DNA from: JABMPR01 sp964508765
Lineage (GTDB): Bacteria > Fidelibacterota > UBA8477 > JABMPR01
DNA: 64,000 nucleotides
Direction of reading: 5' to 3'
NCBI GenBank assembly: GCA_964508765.1
Contig: CAZDVD010000002.1
Span: 62,001-126,000 of the forward strand
The notes below the pieces were generated by a model. That model saw only the letters and a list, made by a program, of their open reading frames with translations. It was not told the DNA's origin and made no database searches. Positions 24,589 through 31,815 of this stretch are shown in pieces. The position numbers and the translations under genes are program-made. The number at the start of each line of letters is the position of its first letter. Within the stretch, counting starts at the first letter, position 1.

Positions 24589-25916
24589 CCAAATTACTTA
24601 TCGTTGATGATGAACGACTCCAACGTGATTCTCTGGCAGGGTTCCTGAAGAAAATTGGATATGATGTCAGCACTGCTGATTCTGCCCAAACTGCTCTCGC
24701 TCACATGCATAGGCATCCCGTTGATATTGTCTTATCAGATTACAAAATGCCCTATATGACCGGTGCTGATCTTTTAAAGGAAGTCAAATCGCGGCATCCT
24801 AATGTAATTCTGGTCCTCATTACGGCCTTCGGGACTGTAGATATTGCCGTGAATGCTATGAAGTCTGGCGCTTGGGATTTCTTAACTAAACCTGTAGATC
24901 TGGATCAGCTTGAAACGCTGCTGAAAGGTATTGAGGATCATATTCACTCCTCAAAGAACCCGGATATTATTTCCATAGAACAAGATTCAGAGGCGATGGA
25001 TTTCCTCGCCAAAGATCCAGTGATGTTGGGTTTGCTCCAACAGGCTCAGCGAGTAGCTGATAGTCAGGTTACTGTGCTTATCACGGGTGAGACTGGCGTT
25101 GGTAAGGAAGTCCTTGCTGAGTTTATTCATCAACATTCATCCCGGAGTAAACAGCCCATGGTGGCTGTGAATTGCGCAGCCTTACCCAGCCACCTGATCG
25201 AGAGTGAACTTTTTGGACATGAGAAAGGGGCCTTCACCGGAGCAACGGCTACCAGAATCGGTCGTTTTGAGGAAGCCCATGAAGGAACCCTCTTTCTAGA
25301 CGAAATTGGTGATTTACCTCTGGACATGCAGACCAAATTACTACGATTTCTCCAGAGCGGGGAGTTTCAAAAAATCGGAGAGAACAAAGTCCTCAAGTCA
25401 GACGTGAGAGTGATTGCTGCAACCAATGTAGATTTGCTTTATGCCATTCAAATAGGAGAGTTCCGGGAAGATCTCTACTATCGTTTGAATGTGATCAATC
25501 TTGAGATTCCCCCCCTTAGAAGCAGGCCGGATGATATCAAGGTATTGGCAGACTATTTTCTTGAAAAATTCGGTCTCAGGGAGGGGCGATCAGGAATGAC
25601 CCTTTCCAGCAAGGCGTTGGAGGCTTTGCAAAGCTATCACTTTCCTGGGAATGTCCGGGAATTAGGTAATCTCCTTGAACGAGCGGTCCTACTCTGTAAT
25701 GACCCCGAGATTTTAGCAGATGGACTAAATCTGCAGAATAATCCGAATGAGAAAGCGATTTCCGGAAAATTAAAAGACTCAGTAGACGGACTGGAAGTTG
25801 ATCTGATTAAAAGAACGCTTGATGAAGCAGGGGGCAATCAAAGCGAATGTGCCCGACGTTTGGGCATCAGTGAACGGGTTCTCCGCTACAAGCTTCAAAA
25901 ATACCACCTTAAATAG
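24585..25916 (+). CDS. NtrC-family sigma-54-dependent response regulator
   Basis: This 443-residue regulator has a receiver domain (1-120) with phospho-acceptor Asp52 (LSDYKMP) and Lys in LTKPVD. The AAA+ domain (about 140-380) has Walker A GETGVGKE, the sigma-54-contacting GAFTGA loop and Walker B LFLDEIGDLP. A Fis-type helix-turn-helix is at the C-terminus (GNQSECARRLGISERVLRYKL across 420-440). All key residues are intact. It is translationally coupled to the kinase. Two dyads and a sigma-54-like promoter in the next intergenic region are its likely targets. Confidence 0.95.
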   Translation: MTKLLIVDDERLQRDSLAGFLKKIGYDVSTADSAQTALAHMHRHPVDIVLSDYKMPYMTGADLLKEVKSRHPNVILVLITAFGTVDIAVNAMKSGAWDFLTKPVDLDQLETLLKGIEDHIHSSKNPDIISIEQDSEAMDFLAKDPVMLGLLQQAQRVADSQVTVLITGETGVGKEVLAEFIHQHSSRSKQPMVAVNCAALPSHLIESELFGHEKGAFTGATATRIGRFEEAHEGTLFLDEIGDLPLDMQTKLLRFLQSGEFQKIGENKVLKSDVRVIAATNVDLLYAIQIGEFREDLYYRLNVINLEIPPLRSRPDDIKVLADYFLEKFGLREGRSGMTLSSKALEALQSYHFPGNVRELGNLLERAVLLCNDPEILADGLNLQNNPNEKAISGKLKDSVDGLEVDLIKRTLDEAGGNQSECARRLGISERVLRYKLQKYHLK

Positions 25917-25935
25917 GCATTAATTATGAGGTGCA

Positions 25936-25963
25936 CCAGGCTGGGATTCGAATCCCAGCCTGG
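25936..25963. repeat. Perfect 28-bp palindrome after the response regulator
   Basis: CCAGGCTGGGATTC is followed directly by its exact reverse complement GAATCCCAGCCTGG. In RNA this would make a strong hairpin with a UCGA-type loop about 20 bases after the regulator stop. There is no T-run, so it could be a processing or stabilising hairpin, or a bidirectional terminator core. Confidence 0.6.
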
Positions 25964-25989
25964 ATATTCACCCCGGATTTGGTTTCTGT

Positions 25990-26168
25990 TACCCCGAGTG
26001 GAGTCGAGGGGTAATGAACACAAGTGACCATATACTCCATGCTAAATTCGAAGTAAAATTAAATTCCGTGTAGAATTTCTTTGTGATAAACCAGTAGTGG
26101 TATCTCTCGACTCCGCTCGAGATGACAATCAATCATATTCTTGACCCCTCGACTCCGCTCGGGGTGAC
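25990..26168. repeat. Three copies of a 'CTCGACTCCGCTCGAG' dyad repeat
   Basis: TACCCCGAGTGGAGTCGAGGGGTA (about 25990-26013, inverted orientation), ATCTCTCGACTCCG with CTCGAGATGAC (about 26102-26125), and ACCCCTCGACTCCG with CTCGGGGTGAC (about 26144-26168) are three versions of one short dyad. This is a widespread dispersed intergenic repeat type. It fills much of the 470-bp gap between the regulator and its presumed target operon. Confidence 0.6.
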
Positions 26169-26174
26169 GATCCG

Positions 26175-26194
26175 AAAAATCTGATCAGATTTTT
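26175..26194. other. Perfect 20-bp palindrome ending in a T-run
   Basis: AAAAATCTGA joins its exact reverse complement TCAGATTTTT. It could act as a weak bidirectional terminator or as a protein-binding site. It abuts the two TTCGAC dyads that follow. Confidence 0.4.
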
Positions 26195-26230
26195 TCGACA
26201 TTATTGTCGAATTCGACGTGTTTTGTCGAA
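26194..26230 (+). promoter_or_regulatory. Tandem TTCGAC dyads, candidate activator-binding sites
   Basis: TTCGACATTATTGTCGAA (26194-26211) is a perfect 7-4-7 dyad. Directly next to it TTCGAC (26212-26217) and GTCGAA (26225-26230) form a second with a 7-base spacer. The pair lies about 90-125 bp upstream of the sigma-54-like promoter, the usual place of enhancer sites for NtrC-type activators. No such dyad is seen upstream of the kinase gene. Binding by the neighbouring regulator is an inference. Confidence 0.5.
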
Positions 26231-26319
26231 TTATATCAAGCATCTCTCAATCAATACGAATTGGTTAAAATCAATAATAACAATAGTAAATGGGGTATGT
26301 ATGCACGTACTGAAAATAC

Positions 26320-26334
26320 TGGCATAATGATTGG
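26320..26334 (+). promoter_or_regulatory. Candidate sigma-54 (-24/-12) promoter
   Basis: TGGCATAATGATTGG matches the sigma-54 consensus TGGCACGNNNNTTGC at the -24 GG and at TTG of the -12 element with exact spacing; only the final C is replaced by G. It is 53 bp before the ATG at 26388. It follows a gene for a sigma-54 activator and two dyads, which raises its credibility. Confidence 0.5.
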
Positions 26335-26387
26335 AGTATAGAGGCCAGAATTATTGAAGCAGAATATTACAGAAAAGAAGATACGAT

Positions 26388-26891
26388 ATGAAGAAACAAC
26401 TCTTAACGGTGATGATGATGGCAGTAGCGATCAGCTTGTTCGCAATCGCCAGTCCCGTTTATGCCCAGGGTGGTCAAAATGGACACGGTCATGGTGATTT
26501 CGGTGGTGGTGCCAATGGACCTGGCGATTTCATCGATGAAGATGGTGATGGCTACAACGACAACGCACCAGATGAAGACGGTGATGGTATTCCCAACTAT
26601 GCCGATGAAGACTATGTAAGACCGGAAGATGGTCGTGGTGGTCGTGGTAATGGTGGATTCGTCGATGAAGATGGCGACGGCTACAATGACAACGCACCAG
26701 ATGAAGACAGTGATGGCATTCCAAATTTTGCTGATGATGATTTTGTACCACCTGAAGACGGTCGCGGTGGACGTGGTGGACGCGGTGGACGACCAGGTTT
26801 TGGTGGAGATCATGGTCCTGGAACAGGCGATTGCCTCCCAGACCCTGTAGGTCGCCAGAAATCCTCACACAAAGTGAACAACGCGAACTAG
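26388..26891 (+). CDS. Secreted protein with two Ca-binding (thrombospondin-3-like) repeats and RG-rich linkers
   Basis: This 167-residue protein has a Sec signal peptide (about 1-26, ending SPVYA). It has two near-identical units of about 45 residues (DEDGDGYNDNAPDED and GDGIPN in the first, SDGIPN in the second, each followed by PEDGRGGRG). The Asp/Asn/Gly pattern fits calcium-binding loops of thrombospondin type 3 or EF-hand-like repeats. The tail is Gly/Arg rich and ends KSSHKVNNAN. The DNA of the two units is also nearly identical, indicating recent duplication. It is the first gene behind the sigma-54-like promoter, so it is probably the most expressed. Function unknown; an envelope role is inferred. 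Confidence 0.8.
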   Translation: MKKQLLTVMMMAVAISLFAIASPVYAQGGQNGHGHGDFGGGANGPGDFIDEDGDGYNDNAPDEDGDGIPNYADEDYVRPEDGRGGRGNGGFVDEDGDGYNDNAPDEDSDGIPNFADDDFVPPEDGRGGRGGRGGRPGFGGDHGPGTGDCLPDPVGRQKSSHKVNNAN

Positions 26892-26903
26892 GTAAAGTGA
26901 TGA

Positions 26904-26928
26904 CGGGGGAGGAATACATTCTCCCCCG
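26904..26928 (+). other. Intergenic stem-loop between first and second operon genes
   Basis: CGGGGGAG (26904-26911) pairs exactly with CTCCCCCG (26921-26928) around a 9-base loop. No T-run follows. It may attenuate transcription or stabilise the upstream mRNA, giving more of the first protein. Confidence 0.5.
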
Positions 26929-26954
26929 CTCTTACTAAAGCATATATTCAAACC

Positions 26955-28145
26955 ATGTTCATAAGCAAACCAGACAGACTCAATTTTAGAACTCTCGTAG
27001 CAGTTGTGATTATCTGCTCGTCTTTGTTTACCAGTCCAGTGCTTTCAAGTGAATTCACCTACACTTTTGACAATTCATTTGGGAAAGCAGATTACCCGTT
27101 GGGAAGCATCCTGGTTTCAGATGCTGCATATAGCTCAAGTGCATTCTCTCTCAGCTCAATTCTCTCAGACAATTCAAGAGCCTATGTTGATATCTCTCAT
27201 TCTCAGATATATCCCTTTGCTGAATACTCCAATTCTGATGGAGAAATTGGTCTTCAGCTTCGCTATCTTGATATCAAAGACAATCAGATATTTGCAGGTT
27301 TATTTGCTTATTTAAACCGTTTCCATGAAAGCTATAGCTACTACAACAGCAGCGGTTTTGGCATGTATTTGAAGTGGAAATATTACCTCAAAGCATCACA
27401 GCTCTTTATAAGCGGTTACGATTTGAATTTCAACCGCTTCGAAGAAGTAAGCGAGGCTTCGAATACGGATCATGAGGTCTACCTTACCTACAACCAGTCC
27501 TTTAAGACAAAGAGCTCAGTTAACATTCGCACATCCCTGGCCTATCAGAATTTCTGGCCTCAGACCATTCTCTATGACCAGCTTCCTGGCCGCTTTACTC
27601 GCTCGATCGAAGTGGACTCAATTCCTGATAATTATCTTTTTGAAGCTGAGCTAAGACTCAGTCAGGCGTTGGGACCCAAGCTTGGGGCAACACTCTGGCT
27701 GGATTACACATCCCTCATCAATGATGAAGCCAATGCTCTGGCTTTGCAGGATGGATTGAACAACCCATTTATTGATAGGTTTCGGAGTGAAGGTTCATCT
27801 GCATCCATGCGTTTGTTATATCGAGTGGGCACCAGACAGAAAATTAAGTTTACCTATTCAATGGATGAAAAGAATTTTCTGGAGGTGCCAGTGTACGAAT
27901 TTGATTTCGAGAGTTTAGAATACGTCATCGAAAACGATGCATATAAGAATTTGGGGTTTGATCGTTCGGATGTAAAAAGGAAAGCTCAGTTGAGCTGGAG
28001 CCTGGATTTGGGACATAATGGGAGTGTCTGGTTTTCAGGTGTTGAACTACTCGTAAATACAGGCTGGACACAAAATAGTTCCAATGATCCCCTGTATGAC
28101 TATGAGAGTATGAATTATGGAATTACACTTAATATTAATAACTAA
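26955..28145 (+). CDS. Putative outer-membrane beta-barrel protein, unknown family
   Basis: This 396-residue protein has a signal peptide (about 10-31, ending PVLSS). Many alternating-hydrophobicity strands rich in Tyr, Ser, Asn and Phe follow, separated by charged turns (for example FGMYLKWKYYLKASQLFISG and ASMRLLYRVGTRQKIKFTYS). It ends YGITLNINN rather than in the classical aromatic residue. No named domain is recognised. It follows the Ca-repeat gene by 63 bp and precedes the Spy-like gene by 12 bp, so the three probably form one regulated envelope operon. Confidence 0.68.
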   Translation: MFISKPDRLNFRTLVAVVIICSSLFTSPVLSSEFTYTFDNSFGKADYPLGSILVSDAAYSSSAFSLSSILSDNSRAYVDISHSQIYPFAEYSNSDGEIGLQLRYLDIKDNQIFAGLFAYLNRFHESYSYYNSSGFGMYLKWKYYLKASQLFISGYDLNFNRFEEVSEASNTDHEVYLTYNQSFKTKSSVNIRTSLAYQNFWPQTILYDQLPGRFTRSIEVDSIPDNYLFEAELRLSQALGPKLGATLWLDYTSLINDEANALALQDGLNNPFIDRFRSEGSSASMRLLYRVGTRQKIKFTYSMDEKNFLEVPVYEFDFESLEYVIENDAYKNLGFDRSDVKRKAQLSWSLDLGHNGSVWFSGVELLVNTGWTQNSSNDPLYDYESMNYGITLNINN

Positions 28146-28157
28146 TGGAGAAGTAGT

Positions 28158-28637
28158 ATGAAAAGAAAAATATTCATCCTCATTTTGCTATCTTTGACAA
28201 TTGTGATTGCTCAAGGACGCCGCGGTGGAGGCTCACGCTTGACCTGGGATGAAAGCTTAAATTTAACGACGGAACAAATGCAGCAAATAACAACCCTGCG
28301 TGAAGCCATGCAGCCATCAATGCAGGAAATTCGTCAAACCACGCGCTCACTGGAACAAGAGCTCAGATTACTCAATAACGGCGAAAATGCAGATACTGAG
28401 AGAATCGCTGAACTGGAAGCAGCCATTGAGGCCAACCGGACCGCTATAGCAGCTCTCCAAGGAGCACACCGTGACCAGATCAGATCTTTGCTCACACCAG
28501 ATCAACAGCTTATCTTTGATCAGCATGGGTTCGGACCCCGTGAAGGACGAGGTGGACCAAGAGGATCACGTGGTGGAAATAATGATATGGATGGTGGTCG
28601 CCGTGGAAACCGTTCTGGAAGAGGAAACAGGCCTTAA
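28158..28637 (+). CDS. Spy/CpxP/ZraP-like periplasmic protein with RG-rich tail
   Basis: This 159-residue protein has a signal peptide (about 1-19) and a helical core with two LTxxQ signatures typical of Spy and CpxP: LTTEQ near residue 35 and LTPDQ near 112. A long Arg/Gly-rich tail (about 120-159, GRGGPRGSRGGNN then RRGNRSGRGNRP) resembles that of the first operon gene. Spy/CpxP proteins are periplasmic chaperones, and ZraP is a zinc-binding relative controlled by the ZraSR sigma-54 system. The adjacent two-component genes make a ZraPSR-like arrangement plausible. Confidence 0.8.
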   Translation: MKRKIFILILLSLTIVIAQGRRGGGSRLTWDESLNLTTEQMQQITTLREAMQPSMQEIRQTTRSLEQELRLLNNGENADTERIAELEAAIEANRTAIAALQGAHRDQIRSLLTPDQQLIFDQHGFGPREGRGGPRGSRGGNNDMDGGRRGNRSGRGNRP

Positions 28638-28679
28638 CCAAATTAGAGATGTCCTTTTTATGAGGACTTCCTCCGTGTA

Positions 28680-28715
28680 CACAAGCCCCGGGTTTATCCT
28701 GGGGCTTGTGTTTTT
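28680..28715 (+). terminator. Rho-independent terminator of the Spy-like operon
   Basis: CACAAGCCCCGGG, a TTTAT loop and CCTGGGGCTTGTG form a long GC-rich stem followed by TTTTTAATT. It separates the operon from the cytochrome gene. Confidence 0.92.
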
Positions 28716-28768
28716 AATTGCTCATACGAGGATTATTATAGCCAAGTAGAATGGAAAATTGAGGAAAT

Positions 28769-30698
28769 ATGCATCTTTTTAATAGAATCTTACTTTTGTC
28801 AACCTGTGTAGCGGGTATCATTGCCCAATCTTTACCAATCGAAACCAGCACTCTATTTGCAGGGTCTGGTTCTTGTGCAGTTTGTCACACCCAGGCTGGT
28901 CCCAATACGGCAGCATTGCAGGACAGTCATGGAAAAGATGTTTCACCTGCAACCTACTGGCGTTCCACCATGATGGCTAATTCGGCAATAGATCCTCTCT
29001 GGCAGGCTAAAGTGCAGGCAGAGATAGCTTCAAATCCTCATCTGCAGAGTGTTATCGAAGATAAATGCACGAGCTGTCATGCCTCCATGGGGAACACCCA
29101 GGCGAGTTATGATGGGCAGGTAGATTATACAGTCCTAGAAATATTGGAGAGTCCACTGGCTATGGATGGTGTGAGCTGCGCGGTCTGTCACCAGATCCAG
29201 GATCAGAACCTGGGAGAGAGCGAGAGTTTTTCTGGTCACTTCAGCATTGGTGATGATCGAATTATTTTTTGGTCCTTTTAGTAATCCGGTGACGAGTCCA
29301 ATGATGACAATGGTAAATTACTCACCTCAAATGAGTGCTCATATTTCCAGTTCTGAACTCTGTGCAACTTGTCATACATTATTTACACCTTTTGTAAATG
29401 ATGAAGGCGATATCGTCGGGGAAGCCCCTGAGCAAGTACCCTATTTAGAATGGTTAAATAGCGACTATCCAGAAATGGGTGTTGAATGCCAGACCTGCCA
29501 TATGCCAGCCATCGAAGAAAATATCATTCTATCTAATCGTCCTGAGTGGCTAGGGTCCCGCAATCCTCTTCACACCCATGAATTTGTCGGTGGAAATGTA
29601 TTCATGCTTAAATTGCTGAAGCATTTTGGGGATGAACTCAATGTCACCGCATCAGATGCCCATTTTGATTCAACCATTGCCAGAAGTATGAGATTGCTAG
29701 AAAATCAAACCGTTGAGCTTGCTCTTGCTATGAATTGGAATGCTACTGGGGATTCACTCGGAATTGATGTCGGGGTTCAAAATCTTTCTGGTCATAAATT
29801 CCTTACCGCTTACCCTAGCCGAAGAGCCTGGATAGAGCTTAAACTGGAGGATCAATCAGGGAATATTGTATTCCATTCAGGTGCGTGGGATGATGCTGGT
29901 GAAGTTGTGGGACTGGATCCAGGCTATGAGCCTCATCATCAGAATATCACTGATCAGAATCAGGTCCAAATTTATCAGAATATGCCCATGGATGTGAATG
30001 GGGACGAAACCTATACGCTTCTCAGGATCGCAGGGTATTTAAAAGACAATAGAATTCCACCCCGTGGCTACCATTCAGAGGGAATCGCAGCCGATTCTAC
30101 GAGAATTGAAGGCTTGGCGGGTATTGACCCAGATTTTAATCGGAATGGCCTTGAAGAAGGTACTGGAAGCGATATCGTGCATTATAGCGTGGGTGGACTT
30201 GTTCCAAATGGGTCCTATGAAGTTACGGCCACAATGAACTATCAGACTGTAGCTCCTCGTTTTGCCCAGGATCTGTTCACTTATGATCTGCCTAAGGTAG
30301 TCGAATTTCAATCTTATTATGAGCAAATGGATTTGTCGCCTATTCCGATAGCTACCGTTGAGCAGACAATCTCATCAAGTGGAATTAAGACTCAAATCCC
30401 TGAATCTCAGCTGTTGGTACAGGCTTACCCCAACCCATTTAATCCAGAAACGAATATTCAAGTTTCACTTCCTGGGGCTGGAAATATCAATTTGACCATC
30501 TTTGATATACAGGGCAAACGGATGATTGAAATCCAAAGAACCAATCAAATCAAAGGTTTGTTTGAATACACCTGGGGTGGACGAGATTCACGAGGTCGTC
30601 ATCTCGAAGCTGGAATTTACCTGGTACAAGTAGATTTTCGAGAGACTGGCTCTCCAACATCACTTCGGGCTGATCATAAATTAGTCTATTTGAAGTAG
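28769..30698 (+). pseudogene. Pentaheme c-type cytochrome with T9SS sorting domain, frameshifted
   Basis: Two adjacent frames encode parts of one protein. The first (28769-29281, 170 residues) has a signal peptide and three heme motifs (CAVCH, CTSCH, CAVCH). The second continues from about 29247 to 30698 with two more (CATCH, CQTCH), a long beta-rich middle, and a C-terminal T9SS type A sorting tail (AYPNPFNPETNIQVSLPG, ending KLVYLK). Frames join at a run of six T at 29265-29270: removing one T gives RIIFGPFSNPV across the join. It is either a real frameshift, slippage or a sequencing error. The intact product would be a secreted surface electron carrier of about 640 residues. Confidence 0.82.
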
Positions 30699-30699
30699 T

Positions 30700-31743
30700 T
30701 TAGGGCGTGGCGTAACGAATAACCCAATCAGCACTCATCGCTCCGAATACACCAAAGCCGCCTTCAATCCCGAAGGCAGTTCCAATTCCTCCCTCTCCAA
30801 TAAGAAAGTTTGAAATATCTTCTGTACCTTCATCGGTGGCGAGGAAGTAACGATAATAATTTTCATCAAGATATCTAAGTCGAACACCGATTGGAGATAC
30901 ATCCCCATTCTCGCCTGCGCCCTCCAGACACCAGGAATCAACAGAGGATGTCCAGGTTGTATCACCTGGCTCTATGACACCGAATTGCTGCATTCCACAA
31001 ACACTATACCCCCAACTTTGAGAGGGAAACCCAGTAGTAATCGTGGTATTGAAATCACCATCGTAGTGCCAGCCCACGTCGAAAAAACTATTAATGAAGA
31101 GGGTGTCTGCCAACTTGTCCTGCTTAATTCTTGGTAACGCAGGAGTTGTTAAAGAGCCGGTCAAATTGTGACCACCTCGGGTGGTAATTGTAAGGGTATA
31201 TTCAGTATTTGGTGTGGGTGCAAAACTGCCATCGGTATTTACATAGACACCATGGTCGCTAAATATATCATCGTACCAGTAATCTTCTCTGCCCTCACCT
31301 TCGGTACCAAAATTTGGACTACGGACAAATGAATAATTCTGTGAGCCGTCGGATATAGTAACCGTTGCATCCTTCACCACATAAAGAGATTCCCTGATGG
31401 TTCGGATATATGGAGGATCATACCAGAATGTGTCCCTCTCAAATAACCCTGTATCCTCATTGTACCATTCCCAGGATTCATAATAAACGGTGTCATATCC
31501 AATTATTTCCCTATCAGGTCCTGCAGTATCCAGCGTCTTGTGGACAATCACAAAACTGGACAGCGAATCATCCAGACTAATCAGCCCAAAAATGTTCAAT
31601 TTTTCTTCGTTATCTGTGTCAATGGCTTCCCAGCCCCAGTTTCCGCAGGCTACCATGAGTGTAAAAAGGGCTACAAATAGGCTCGCTCTATAGATAGTCG
31701 AAATTTTACTATCTAAATATGAGGTCCGAGTTTGCTTCGTCAT
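30700..31743 (-). CDS. DUF4249-like lipoprotein paired with a TonB receptor
   Basis: This 347-residue protein has a lipobox (TLMVAC, Cys near residue 33). A beta-rich region resembling DUF4249 follows (KDATVTISDGSQNYSF; TEYTLTITTRGGHNLTGSL; TTPALPRIKQ). It is 72 bp downstream of a TonB-dependent receptor on the same strand. DUF4249 proteins are regularly paired with such receptors and probably form a surface-exposed part of the uptake complex. The family call is by pattern only. The 3' end is 1 bp from the convergent cytochrome gene, so no room remains for a separate terminator. Confidence 0.65.
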   Translation of the reverse strand: MTKQTRTSYLDSKISTIYRASLFVALFTLMVACGNWGWEAIDTDNEEKLNIFGLISLDDSLSSFVIVHKTLDTAGPDREIIGYDTVYYESWEWYNEDTGLFERDTFWYDPPYIRTIRESLYVVKDATVTISDGSQNYSFVRSPNFGTEGEGREDYWYDDIFSDHGVYVNTDGSFAPTPNTEYTLTITTRGGHNLTGSLTTPALPRIKQDKLADTLFINSFFDVGWHYDGDFNTTITTGFPSQSWGYSVCGMQQFGVIEPGDTTWTSSVDSWCLEGAGENGDVSPIGVRLRYLDENYYRYFLATDEGTEDISNFLIGEGGIGTAFGIEGGFGVFGAMSADWVIRYATP

Positions 31744-31763
31744 TTCATTCCTCGCAAAGACTT

Positions 31764-31801
31764 AACTATATAACGTTTCGTGTAATTAGCGTAATTCGCG
31801 G
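31764..31801. repeat. 'TTCGTGTAATTAGCGTAATTCGCGG' quasi-periodic repeat
   Basis: In the gap between the receptor and the lipoprotein, ACGTTTCGTGTAATTAGC continues as GTAATTCGCGGTTC. It has a roughly 10-base period and belongs to the ATTCGTG word family also seen at 3058-3170. Confidence 0.45.
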
Positions 31802-31815
31802 TTCTATTTGTACTT

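Noticed and set aside
25936..25963. tRNA T-arm (GATTCGAATC) within the palindrome
   Set aside because: The loop between the best stems is six bases rather than seven, and no anticodon or acceptor arm is present upstream.
25990..26168. CRISPR-like array
   Set aside because: The three related dyads vary in sequence, orientation and spacing, with no regular spacers and no cas genes.
26403..26919. Long antisense and alternate frames over the Ca-repeat gene, one of them His-rich
   Set aside because: They arise from the repetitive GAT/GGT codons of the real gene; they lack signal peptides and ribosome sites, and their composition is just the complement of Asp/Gly repeats.
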